Below the pieces are notes generated by a model. The model did no database searches. It worked only from the letters and a program-made list of their open reading frames with translations, and was not told the DNA's origin. Shown one piece after another: positions 14,721 to 22,547 of a stretch of DNA of 25,574 nt (within the stretch, counting starts at the first letter, position 1; every line of letters starts with the position of its first letter). The position numbers and the translations under genes are program-made. Origin of the DNA: JBFLVU01 sp037444825 (GTDB lineage: Bacteria > Acidobacteriota > UBA4820 > DSQY01); NCBI GenBank assembly GCA_037444825.1, contig JBBILR010000029.1, positions 1 to 25,574 of the forward strand, in the 5' to 3' direction.

Positions 14721-15260
14721 TCAGAAGCGGTAGACGAACCCCACGCCGGCGTCCACGGGGTTGAGGTTCTCCCCGTAGAGTTTGAAGTGGGTGTAGGTGG
14801 CCTGGGCCGTGAGGCCGAAGGCCTTGGTGAAGAAGTGGCGGTAGCCCACGGCCGCCTGCTCCGCCATCTTGGTGGTCCCGTTGAGACGGGTGGGGATGCC
14901 GCCGAAGGTCACGGTTTTGGAGTCGTTGCGGACGGCGCCCACGCCCACGAGGCCGAAGACCTGGTCCGAGTCCGAGAACTTGTACACGTACTCCGGCGAG
15001 ACCATGAGGGTCCAGAGGTGGTCCTTCTGGCCGGAGTGCTGGATCTTTCCCTCCCAGTACCCCAGGTCCACGTTGAGACGGAAGGCCTCGGAGAAGCCGT
15101 AGGAGAAACCGGTCCGGCCGAGCCACCCGTTGTCGAGGTTCTTGGTGGAGGTGTTGTACCCCAGTTGAAACTGGTAGGCCCAGGGGGTGTCGGTGCCCTG
15201 GGCGGCCGCCGCCAGAGCCGTGGCGGCCAGGAAGACGGAAATCGCGAGGAGCTTTTTCAT
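14721..15260 (-). CDS. Small outer-membrane beta-barrel protein
   Basis: A 179-residue protein with a signal peptide (MKKLLAISVFLAATALAAAA, cleavage near residue 20). It continues with alternating amphipathic strands rich in Tyr, Phe and Gly, for example YQFQLGYN, RLNVDLGYWEG and PEYVYKF, with no helices or enzyme motifs. It ends VDAGVGFVYRF, a C-terminal Phe strand typical of BAM-assembled barrels. Size suggests an eight-stranded OmpW/OmpX-like or DUF-type barrel, but the exact family is not clear. AAAGGAGG stands 8 nt before the ATG, so expression is probably strong. Its 3' end lies in repeat copy B and has a truncated twin at 11253-11388. The 271 bp between this gene and rtcB (15261-15531) hold both upstream regions. 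Confidence 0.8.
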   Translation of the reverse strand: MKKLLAISVFLAATALAAAAQGTDTPWAYQFQLGYNTSTKNLDNGWLGRTGFSYGFSEAFRLNVDLGYWEGKIQHSGQKDHLWTLMVSPEYVYKFSDSDQVFGLVGVGAVRNDSKTVTFGGIPTRLNGTTKMAEQAAVGYRHFFTKAFGLTAQATYTHFKLYGENLNPVDAGVGFVYRF

Positions 15261-15428
15261 GGCGCTGTCCTCCTTTCGAAAGGTCCTTCCTTCTTGTCCA
15301 CCTCTCCGGTGCCGGGCCCGGAGGGCCCGGGGGAGGCAAGAAAAATGCCAGGGCTCATCTCTCGCGCCACCCTGGAAGGAGAGGCGAATCGGCCCCCTCC
15401 AGCCCTCGGGAAGCCTTGAAGCGGGTCA

Positions 15429-15458
15429 TTTTGACAATGGAGAGCGCGCCGTTTTGAC
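15429..15458 (+). promoter_or_regulatory. Paired TTTTGAC elements upstream of rtcB
   Basis: Two copies of TTTTGAC (15429-15435 and 15452-15458) start 23 bp apart, about two helical turns, in the gap between the barrel gene and rtcB. The first reads TTGACA, a good -35 hexamer, but no matching -10 is seen 17 bp downstream. An operator pair or a -35 element is possible. Confidence 0.3.
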
Positions 15459-15531
15459 GTTTTCCACCCTCACGGCCGCGAAAAGGCTGGCCCCGCGCCG
15501 GGGGGGGGCCTACATTGGGAAGGGAGGGACC

Positions 15532-16947
15532 ATGGCCTACGAGAGGACCCTACCTCGGGAGGGGGACATGAAGGTCCCCGCCACCCTGTACCTCTCCGAC
15601 CGGATCCCGGCGGAGGAGGACGCCCTCCGGCAGCTCCGGGACGCCTGCCGCATCCCCACGGTGGCCAAGGTCCTGGCCACGCCGGACATCCACGTGGGAT
15701 TCGGGGTCCCCATCGGCTGCGTGGTGGCCACGGAGGCGGTGGTGATCCCCGCCGCCGTGGGGTACGACATCAACTGCGGGATGCGGGTGCTGACCACCGA
15801 CCTCGAGGCCCGGGCGGTGGACCCCGCACGGCTGGCCCACTCCATCCGGCGGGACATCCCCCTGGGGGAGGGCAAGCGGAACGTCCCCTTGGACCGGCCG
15901 GAGTTTTTGGAGGTCCTGGCCCACGGCGTTCCCGCCCTGGCCCGCATCCGCCGCCGGGACCACCCCGTCTGGGAGTTCCTCGACGAAGGGGAGGAGAAGC
16001 GCCTCCTTTCCCGCATCGAGGAGGGGGGCTCCATGGCGGGGGACCCGTCGGCCCTCTCGGAGCGGGCCCTGGAGCGGGGACAGTTCCAGCTGGGGACCCT
16101 GGGGGGCGGCAACCACTTCATCGAGCTCCAGGAGGTGGTGGAGATCGCCGACGAGGAAAGGGCCGCGGCGTGGGGCCTCTTCCCGGGCCAGCTCACCGTC
16201 ATGATCCACTCGGGAAGCCGGGGCTTCGGCCACCAGGTGGGCGAGGAGTACATGGCGCTGGCCCGCTCCCGCCGGTACGCCGAGCCCCACCCCAGCCGGG
16301 AACTCTGCTACCTGCCGGTGGACTCCCCCGAAGGGCGGCGCTACCTCGGCGCCATGCACGCCGGGGCCAACCTAGCCTTCGCCAACCGGCACGTTATGGC
16401 GGCCCTGGTCCGCAAGAACCTCCTTCACCATCACCCTGACGCCTCGGTGGATCTCCTCTACGACGTGCCGCACAACATGGCCAAGCTGGAGCGTCACGGC
16501 GGGCGGGACCTCTGGGTCCATCGGAAAGGGGCCACCCGGGCCTTCTCCGGCCACCGCATGGGGGGGACCCCCTTCGAAAAGACCGGCCAGCCGGTCCTCA
16601 TCCCCGGTTCCATGGGAACGCGCTCCTACCTCCTGGCCGGGATCCCCGAGAACGAGCGGGCCCTCTGCTCCACCAACCACGGGGCCGGACGCCGGATGAG
16701 CCGCACCGCCGCCGCCGGGAAGGTGCGCCGCCGGGACGGGAAGGTCCTCCAGCCGGGGCTGATCTCCGACGAGGAGTTTCGAAAGGCCATGGAGGGGATC
16801 GCCTTGTTCTGCGAGGACCGCCGGGCGGTGAAGGAGGAGGCGCCCCAGGCCTACAAGGACATCGACGCCGTCATCGAAGTGGTGGTGGGCGCCGGTCTGG
16901 CCCGGGTCGTGGCCGTCCTCCGCCCCTTGGCGGTTCTCAAGGGCTGA
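15532..16947 (+). CDS. rtcB: RNA-splicing ligase RtcB
   Basis: A 471-residue GTP- and Mn2+-dependent RNA ligase joining 2',3'-cyclic or 3'-phosphate ends to 5'-OH ends. Family motifs are complete: TPDIHVGFGVPIG (50-62), VGYDINCGM with metal ligands Asp79 and Cys82, GTLGGGNHFIE, HSGSRG, DVPHNMAKLE, HRKGATRA, PGSMGTRSYL and STNHGAGRRMSR, where His383 should carry the guanylate. Length is normal for bacterial RtcB. AGGGAGG precedes the ATG. No Archease gene and no RtcA/RtcR partner is next to it. The 3' end overlaps the convergent ATPase gene by 11 bp. The likely role is repair of cleaved tRNA or rRNA. Confidence 0.96.
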   Translation: MAYERTLPREGDMKVPATLYLSDRIPAEEDALRQLRDACRIPTVAKVLATPDIHVGFGVPIGCVVATEAVVIPAAVGYDINCGMRVLTTDLEARAVDPARLAHSIRRDIPLGEGKRNVPLDRPEFLEVLAHGVPALARIRRRDHPVWEFLDEGEEKRLLSRIEEGGSMAGDPSALSERALERGQFQLGTLGGGNHFIELQEVVEIADEERAAAWGLFPGQLTVMIHSGSRGFGHQVGEEYMALARSRRYAEPHPSRELCYLPVDSPEGRRYLGAMHAGANLAFANRHVMAALVRKNLLHHHPDASVDLLYDVPHNMAKLERHGGRDLWVHRKGATRAFSGHRMGGTPFEKTGQPVLIPGSMGTRSYLLAGIPENERALCSTNHGAGRRMSRTAAAGKVRRRDGKVLQPGLISDEEFRKAMEGIALFCEDRRAVKEEAPQAYKDIDAVIEVVVGAGLARVVAVLRPLAVLKG

Positions 16948-19156
16948 GCGCCGCCTCCCGGGGGCGCCAGAGGAGGGAGAGCCGGAGGATCGTGACCGAG
17001 CCCCGCGCCGCCGCCACGGTCACCCTTTCGAAGGCGGGGGGAAGGCCCGCGGAAAGGTCGCGGCGGGCGCGGTCCACCTCCTCCTCGATCTGCCGAAGCC
17101 GGTCCCGGGCCTCCTCGATCTCCGCCTCCAGAAACCGGAGGCGGTCCTCGGCCCGGTCGGCCATCCGCTTCTTCGAGACGGTGGTCCGGATGGCGGAGCC
17201 GAGGCTCCTTTTGGATCCGAAGAGTCCCCCCAGAACCCCGAGGCCGGCGGAAAGGGCCGTCTCGGCGTCCCGTGCCTTCGCCTCCGCCCGCTGGGAATCG
17301 GCCTTTCGCTGAAGCTCGCTCAGGCGGTCCTCCAACCGCGCCCGCTCCTTGAGGAGGGGAGCCAGCGCCTTCTCCCGCCGCGCCGACGCCCGCTCCTCCC
17401 TCGCGGACAGGACCCGGCGGAGGAAGGCCCCCTCGCCTTCCCCCGGCTCCTCGAGGAGGCCCGTCTCCGGGTCCCGTCTCAGGACCAGCGGCCGGTGAAG
17501 GGCCAGCGCCTCGGCGCAGGCCTTGGACGCCTTTTCGGGGGAGAGGCGGGCGAAGTAGGCCGGGAGCGGCGCCGGCCGGCTCCCCTCCGAGGGCGCGGGG
17601 GATCCCTCCTCCGGCGCCTCCACCGGGGTCCGGGCGAGGTCCTCCTCCAGCGTTTCCCCCGAAAGGCGCCAGGCGGCCTCCACGGAGACGGCCGCGGGGG
17701 GGGCCTTGGGCGAAACGCGGTAGACCAGCCGGGCCGCCACCTCGAGGTAAGGCTCCAGGGGGCCGGTTCCCAGGTACCGGGCGGTCCACCCCGCCGGGAC
17801 GGTGGCCTGCGGGACGGCTTCCCCACCGGAGGCCGCAGGGGGTTCCGGGGTAGGGCCCCTTTTCAGGAGGGGCTCCAGCTGGGCGGGGGAGAGGGGGCCA
17901 GCCAGGAAGGAAAGACAGTGACGCGTCTGAAGGAGCACAGGCGCATCCTGCTTCACGTCGTGGAGCAAGAAGGTTCTCGGGGCCACGGCGGAGAGGCGGG
18001 CGGCGGCTTTCTCGCCCCCGGGGAGGGTGCCCAGGGCCTCGGCCACCCGCCGGACGTCGGGCTCGGTCTGGAGCCGTCCCAGGAACCAGAGGCCGGCGTT
18101 GGTGAGCCCCTTGTAGTCCAGGTCCACGGGGTTCTGGGTGGCCAGCACCACGCCCACGCCGAAGGCCCGGGCCTGTTTGAGAAGGGAAAGGAGCGGCGCC
18201 TTGGTGGGGGGGTTCCGGGGGTGGGGGGGGAAGTAGCCGAAGACCTCGTCGAAGACCAGGAGTGCCCGCAGGGCGTCGCTCCCCGCCTGCCTTCGGGTCC
18301 ACGCCGCCACCTCCCCGAGGAGGATCCCCAGGAAAAAGAGACGCTCCCGCTCCGAGAGGTGGTTGAGGACGAAGAGGGTCTGGCGGCCGCCGGCCCCGGG
18401 TCCCAGCCAGCCGTCGAGGTCCAGCGAAGGCCCCGTGCGCCAGGAGCGGAGCGCCGGGGAGGCGAGGAGGGCGTTCAGGCGGGAAGCCAGGGCCGTCCGG
18501 TCCCGCGGGGGAAGGACGGCGTCGAGTTCCAGGACGCCGATGCGTTGCACGGGAGGCTGGAGGACCCCCCGGACCAGGTCCTCCAGGGTGGGGACCTTTC
18601 CGCGGGCCCAGAGGTCCAGGAGCAGATGGCAAAGGAGGAGCCCCTCGGGAGCCGTGGCCGGGTCCGCGTCGAGGTCGAGCAGCGAAAACAGCGACGCGGC
18701 GGCGGCCAGGGCTCCATCCGGCCGTTCGTCCTCCGTCGGCGGCGGGGTGAACCGCTCCAGGAGGTTCAGGGGGCGCGGCTCGGCCCCGGGAGTGAAGACC
18801 GACACCGGGTGCCCGGCCAGGCGAAGGAGGTCCTCCCTCCCGAAGCCGGCCGACTCCACGCCCTTCCGCCACCGCTCCGCGGTCTCCGCCGCCCGCTCCT
18901 CCCCGGTGAAGGGCGCGAAATCTTCCGGCCTTAGGTCGGGAAAGACCAGGAGCCGGTTGGTGAGGTCCCCCTTGGGGTCGAGGACCAGGCAGGGGATCCC
19001 CGCCAGCGCGGCCTCCTCCAGGAGGTCCACCAGCAAGCCCGTCTTTCCCGAACCGGTCATCCCGATGGCGACGGCGTGGGTCGTGAAGCGGTCCGCGGGG
19101 ACCTCCATCCGTTCCACCGAACCGGCGCGGGTCCCGAGGTAGAAAGAGCGGCTCAT
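16937..19156 (-). CDS. HerA/DUF853-like ATP-binding protein
   Basis: A 739-residue P-loop ATPase of the HerA/FtsK clade. Walker A GMTGSGKT lies at 32-39 after a short N-terminal beta region (SFYLGTRAG), and Walker B LLVFDEVFGYFPP contains Asp303-Glu304. A sensor-like ATQNPVDLDYKGLTNAG follows. The C-terminal third includes a charged coiled coil (about 550-700; LKERARLEDRLSELQRKADSQR, then EAEIEEARDRLRQIEEEVDRARRD) and an Ala/Gly-rich GLGVLGGLFGSKRS segment. Relatives are annotated as helicase HerA-like or DUF853 proteins of unclear substrate; no NurA nuclease gene is adjacent. The start at 19156 is well supported by AAGGAGG. The gene is divergent from the methyltransferase gene and overlaps rtcB tail to tail by 11 bp. 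Confidence 0.82.
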   Translation of the reverse strand: MSRSFYLGTRAGSVERMEVPADRFTTHAVAIGMTGSGKTGLLVDLLEEAALAGIPCLVLDPKGDLTNRLLVFPDLRPEDFAPFTGEERAAETAERWRKGVESAGFGREDLLRLAGHPVSVFTPGAEPRPLNLLERFTPPPTEDERPDGALAAAASLFSLLDLDADPATAPEGLLLCHLLLDLWARGKVPTLEDLVRGVLQPPVQRIGVLELDAVLPPRDRTALASRLNALLASPALRSWRTGPSLDLDGWLGPGAGGRQTLFVLNHLSERERLFFLGILLGEVAAWTRRQAGSDALRALLVFDEVFGYFPPHPRNPPTKAPLLSLLKQARAFGVGVVLATQNPVDLDYKGLTNAGLWFLGRLQTEPDVRRVAEALGTLPGGEKAAARLSAVAPRTFLLHDVKQDAPVLLQTRHCLSFLAGPLSPAQLEPLLKRGPTPEPPAASGGEAVPQATVPAGWTARYLGTGPLEPYLEVAARLVYRVSPKAPPAAVSVEAAWRLSGETLEEDLARTPVEAPEEGSPAPSEGSRPAPLPAYFARLSPEKASKACAEALALHRPLVLRRDPETGLLEEPGEGEGAFLRRVLSAREERASARREKALAPLLKERARLEDRLSELQRKADSQRAEAKARDAETALSAGLGVLGGLFGSKRSLGSAIRTTVSKKRMADRAEDRLRFLEAEIEEARDRLRQIEEEVDRARRDLSAGLPPAFERVTVAAARGSVTILRLSLLWRPREAALSP

Positions 19157-19306
19157 CTCTCCTCCTTGGAGGGGATTGTACCCGAAGCCCCCCTCCGGAG
19201 GAGCCCTCTTTTGGAAAAGGCCCCTCCACCGCCCCACCGGGCCGGGAAGGGCGCTGGCCAAGCGGCTCCCCTCGTCGTATCCTCGGGAAGACCGGAGGAG
19301 GACACG

Positions 19307-20077
19307 GTGCCCTGGGACCCCGACCTGTACCACCGCTTCGGCGCCGAGCGCGAGGCCCCCTTCGAGGACCTCCTCTCCCTGGTCCGCGTGCGGGAGGGGA
19401 TGCGGGCGCTGGATCTGGGGTGCGGCACCGGAAGGCTCACCGCCCGCCTGAAGGAACGCCTGCCCGCTTCGACGGTGTTGGGGCTCGACCGCTCCGGGGA
19501 GATGCTGGAACGGGCCAGGCACCTTCAAAGAAGGGGCCTCCACTTCTGCCGGGGAGCCATCGAGGCCCCCTTCGGACGGTGGGACCTCGTCCTCTCCAAC
19601 GCCGCCCTCCACTGGGTGGAGGACCACCCTTCGTTGATCCCCCGCCTCCTGGGGCTCCTCAAACCGGGCGGCCAGCTGGCGGTGCAGATCCCCTCCAACC
19701 ACCGCCACCCCGCCAACCAGGCCGGCGACCGGACGGCCGCCGAGGAACCCTTTCGAACCCTGCTCGGGGGATTCCGCCGGACCGTCCACGTCCTGCCTTT
19801 GGAAGACTACGCCCGAATCCTCCACGAAGCCGGCGCCGTCTCCGTTCAAGTCTTCGAGAAGGTCTATCTCCACCCCCTTCCGGACGCCCAGGCGCTCCTG
19901 GAGTGGCTGTCGGGCACGACGCTGCTACCGTACCTGGACCGCCTCCCGGAGGACCACCGGGACCGGTTCCTCCGTGAAGTGGGCCGCCGGCTGGCCTCCC
20001 TCTTTCCCGAGCGCCCCGTGGTCTACACCTTCCGCCGGATCTTTCTGTCGGCTTTCCTTCCGGAGGAGCGCCCGTGA
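19307..20077 (+). CDS. Trans-aconitate methyltransferase-like SAM-dependent methyltransferase
   Basis: A 256-residue class I methyltransferase. The N-terminus PWDPDLYHRFGAER is like Tam (trans-aconitate 2-methyltransferase), followed by SAM motif I ALDLGCGTGRLT (about 34-45), the acidic residue of motif II in VLGLDRSGEM, DLVLSNAALHWVEDH (motif IV/post-I) and LLKPGGQLAVQIP (motif V). These segments closely follow the Tam pattern, although the small-molecule substrate cannot be read off. The GTG start at 19307 follows GGAGGAG by 6 nt. The stop overlaps the GTG of the next gene (GTGA), so the downstream lipoprotein is translationally coupled. Confidence 0.83.
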   Translation: MPWDPDLYHRFGAEREAPFEDLLSLVRVREGMRALDLGCGTGRLTARLKERLPASTVLGLDRSGEMLERARHLQRRGLHFCRGAIEAPFGRWDLVLSNAALHWVEDHPSLIPRLLGLLKPGGQLAVQIPSNHRHPANQAGDRTAAEEPFRTLLGGFRRTVHVLPLEDYARILHEAGAVSVQVFEKVYLHPLPDAQALLEWLSGTTLLPYLDRLPEDHRDRFLREVGRRLASLFPERPVVYTFRRIFLSAFLPEERP

Positions 20078-20715
20078 AACCCGTATCTTCCTGGAAAACC
20101 CCGGTCTTCGCGCTCGCGCTCTTCGCCCTGCTTTCGGCCTGCGGGCCCTCCCCCTCGGGCCGGGCCGTGGAACCCCTGGACGTGACCCGGGATCCGGTCC
20201 AGGAGGAGGCTGTCGGAATCCTTCCCTTCCGGGTGGAGAAAGCAGGCTGGTCCGTGACCATCACCCCCCGCGCCACGTACACCGTGCGCGGCGTCGTCCT
20301 TTCGGTGGAGAGGTACCGGTTCGACCGCAACGCCCTGCTCTCCCCCTGCGACGTGGCGCTGGCCTGGGGGCCGCTGGCGGAGGGGAACCTCTACCGAAAG
20401 ATCCGCTGGGACCAGAGCGGAAGGTGGTACTGGTGGGCTTACTCCAACGATTTTCCATACGACAACGCTTTCATCGCCCGGTACAGCGCCAACACCCACG
20501 TCATTCCCGCGACCCGGAACGTCGGGAAGGCGGCGGCCTCCCTGAAGCGCAACCGCCCCGCCGAACTCCACGGCTACCTGGTGGACGTGGACGCCGCAAG
20601 GGACGGCCAGTCCTTCTGGTGGCACTCCAGCCTCACCCGCCAGGACACCGGGGACGGCTCCTGCGAGGTCCTCTTCCTCCTGCGGGTCGTCGCCCAGGGA
20701 AAGGTCTACCGATGA
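20074..20715 (+). CDS. Uncharacterised lipoprotein
   Basis: A 213-residue exported protein. The signal peptide ends at lipobox LSAC with Cys23 as the lipidated residue. The mature domain has many Trp/Tyr/Arg residues (WDQSGRWYWWAYSNDFPYD, RYSANTHVIPATRNV, LHGYLVDVDA, WWHSSLTRQDTGDGSCE) and looks like a compact beta-rich fold. I recall similar uncharacterised bacterial proteins with the SSLTRxDTGDGxCE ending, but I know of no function. The GTG start overlaps the methyltransferase stop and the stop overlaps the next ATG, so this is the middle of a tightly coupled three-gene operon. Confidence 0.75.
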   Translation: MKPVSSWKTPVFALALFALLSACGPSPSGRAVEPLDVTRDPVQEEAVGILPFRVEKAGWSVTITPRATYTVRGVVLSVERYRFDRNALLSPCDVALAWGPLAEGNLYRKIRWDQSGRWYWWAYSNDFPYDNAFIARYSANTHVIPATRNVGKAAASLKRNRPAELHGYLVDVDAARDGQSFWWHSSLTRQDTGDGSCEVLFLLRVVAQGKVYR

Positions 20716-21329
20716 GGCTCCCGCCGGCACTCGTCGGGGCGCTGCTTTTCGCCGTTGCCGCCTTCCCCGTCAGGCCCGGCGATTCCCCGCCGACGCGGGA
20801 GGAGGAGTTCATCCGTCTGCGGGTCACGGAGCCGGCGGGGGAGACGGTGCTGGAGGCTCCCCTGGCGTTCTTGCGCAATCTCGGCCCCACGGGGGCCAGC
20901 GTTCCCCTGGGCACCGAGAAGAGCCGCCAGCGAAGACTGGCGGTGGACCCCCTGGTGCGGTCCCTCCTTTCCCTCCGTCCTTCGGCGCCGGAGACCGTCC
21001 TTTTCACGAAGAACACCGACGCCGGCCCTCTCCGCTTCTCCGCCAGGGTCGTGCGCAAGCGGGCCCTTCGACCCGGCGGCCGGCCCCTCTGGCTCGACGT
21101 GGTCCTTGAGCGCAAAGACCTTTCGCCGCCCCGGCGAACGCAGGTGGCCCTTCCCCTGGACGCCGCCTCGCTGGTGGGCCCCCGCCTCTTCGAGTTGGCC
21201 GGGGCCCCGGTGGACCCGGGGGTCCTGCCGCTGGTGGAGGAGGCCCTCGAGGCCGCGGTCCGTACGGGCCCCGGGCCGCTTCTGGACGCGCGGACCCCCT
21301 GGGCCAGGCTTCTCCTCTCCACCCGGTGA
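20712..21329 (+). CDS. Hypothetical exported protein
   Basis: A 205-residue protein of no recognised family. The N-terminus MRLPPALVGALLFAVAAFPVRPGDS is a plausible signal peptide. The rest is Arg/Leu/Pro-rich with few cysteines; it alternates short hydrophobic strands (VLEAPLAFLRNL, LWLDVVLERKDL, TQVALPLDAASLVGPRLFELAG), suggesting a beta-rich periplasmic domain. The ATG overlaps the lipoprotein stop codon (ATGA), so it is translationally coupled and probably works with it. The downstream hairpin at 21352-21388 may end this transcript too, but its T run faces the rRNA operon. Coding is supported by the overlap and by the length of the open frame; function is unknown. Confidence 0.65.
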   Translation: MRLPPALVGALLFAVAAFPVRPGDSPPTREEEFIRLRVTEPAGETVLEAPLAFLRNLGPTGASVPLGTEKSRQRRLAVDPLVRSLLSLRPSAPETVLFTKNTDAGPLRFSARVVRKRALRPGGRPLWLDVVLERKDLSPPRRTQVALPLDAASLVGPRLFELAGAPVDPGVLPLVEEALEAAVRTGPGPLLDARTPWARLLLSTR

Positions 21330-21351
21330 GGCCGGCGGCGCCCGGGGAGGG

Positions 21352-21388
21352 AAAAACGAAAAGGCCCTCGCCTTTCGGCAAGGGCCTC
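21352..21388 (-). terminator. Terminator of the rRNA operon
   Basis: On the minus strand, GGCCCTTGCC-GAAA-GGCGAGGGCC forms a 10-bp stem (one G-U pair) with a GAAA tetraloop, followed by TTTTCGTTTTT. It stands about 14 nt beyond the 5S 3' end, as expected for an intrinsic terminator. Confidence 0.92.
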
Positions 21389-21401
21389 TTCCCCAAAACT
21401 T

Positions 21402-21517
<116 letters not shown>

Positions 21518-21541
21518 AAAATCCGGTGATTTTATCAATCA

Positions 21542-21559
21542 GTGATCGGGCAACGCCAC
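21542..21559 (-). other. 3' arm of the 23S rRNA processing stem
   Basis: In the transcript this reads GUGGCGUUGCCCGAUCAC and pairs over 18 bp (two G-U) with 25310-25327 on the other side of the 23S gene. Such long stems bracketing 23S rRNA are cut by RNase III during maturation. Confidence 0.8.
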
Positions 21560-21711
21560 GCCATGGCGGAAGAGAAAGTTATGGTCAAGCCTCACGGGTG
21601 ATTAGTACGGGTCGACTGAACGCGTTGCCGCGCTTACATCTCCCGCCTATCAACCTGGTCGTCTGCCAGGACCCTTCAGCCCGTAAGGGAGGGAGGCCTC
21701 ATCTTTGGGAG

Positions 21712-21744
<33 letters not shown>

Positions 21745-21904
21745 CACCGGAGGTGACTACCCAGCGCTGCCCCTGGCGGAACAGCTGGTACATCAGAGCT
21801 CCGTCTATCTCGGTCCTCTCGTACTAGAGATGGATCCCATCAAGCCTCCTGCGCCCGCGACAGATAGGGACCGAACTGTCTCGCGACGTTCTGAACCCAG
21901 CTCA

Positions 21905-21945
<41 letters not shown>

Positions 21946-21946
21946 G

Positions 21947-21999
<53 letters not shown>

Positions 22000-22017
22000 A
22001 TGTGGACTCTTGGGCAG

Positions 22018-22051
<34 letters not shown>

Positions 22052-22214
22052 TTTGAGCGACGGCCCTTCCACTCGGAACCGCCGGATCACTAAGCCCCAC
22101 TTTCGTGCCTGTTCGACTTGTAGGTCTCGCAGTCAAGCTCCCTTGTGCCTTTACGCTCTACGGCTGATTTCCAAACAGCCTGAGGGAACCTTTGGGAGCC
22201 TCCGTTACGCTTTG

Positions 22215-22246
<32 letters not shown>

Positions 22247-22496
22247 AACACTGTCCCCGGCCCGGATCACGGGCCCAGGTTAGAACCTCAACATCACGAG
22301 GGTGGTATCTCAAGGATGGCTCCACCGCAGCTGACGCCACGGCTTCACAGCCTCCCACCTATCCTGCACACGTGAGGTCGAAATTCAATGCTAGGGTGCA
22401 GTGAAGGTTCACAGGGTCTTTCCGTCTAGTCGCGGGTAACCGGCGTCTTCACCGGTGCCACAAATTCGCTGAGCCCCTCGGGGAGACAGCGCCCAA

Positions 22497-22547
<51 letters not shown>

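Larger units (their letters stand above)
14558..14856 (+). repeat. Direct repeat copy B (mscL 3' end + barrel 3' end)
   Basis: Partner of 11090-11388, in the same orientation. In this copy the barrel gene continues at full length beyond 14856, and the mscL part is only a relic. The 3169 bp between the copies carry the secreted repeat/PKD gene. Confidence 0.9.

Noticed and set aside
15470..15530. Sigma-54 promoter for rtcB (RtcR-type control)
   Set aside because: No TGGCAC-N5-TTGC pair is present; the TGGCCCC stretch lacks the GC box partner, and no rtcR gene is nearby.
16851..19229. 792-residue open frame on the minus strand
   Set aside because: Alternative frame of the HerA-like gene; Pro/Gly/Arg-rich with no recognisable domain.
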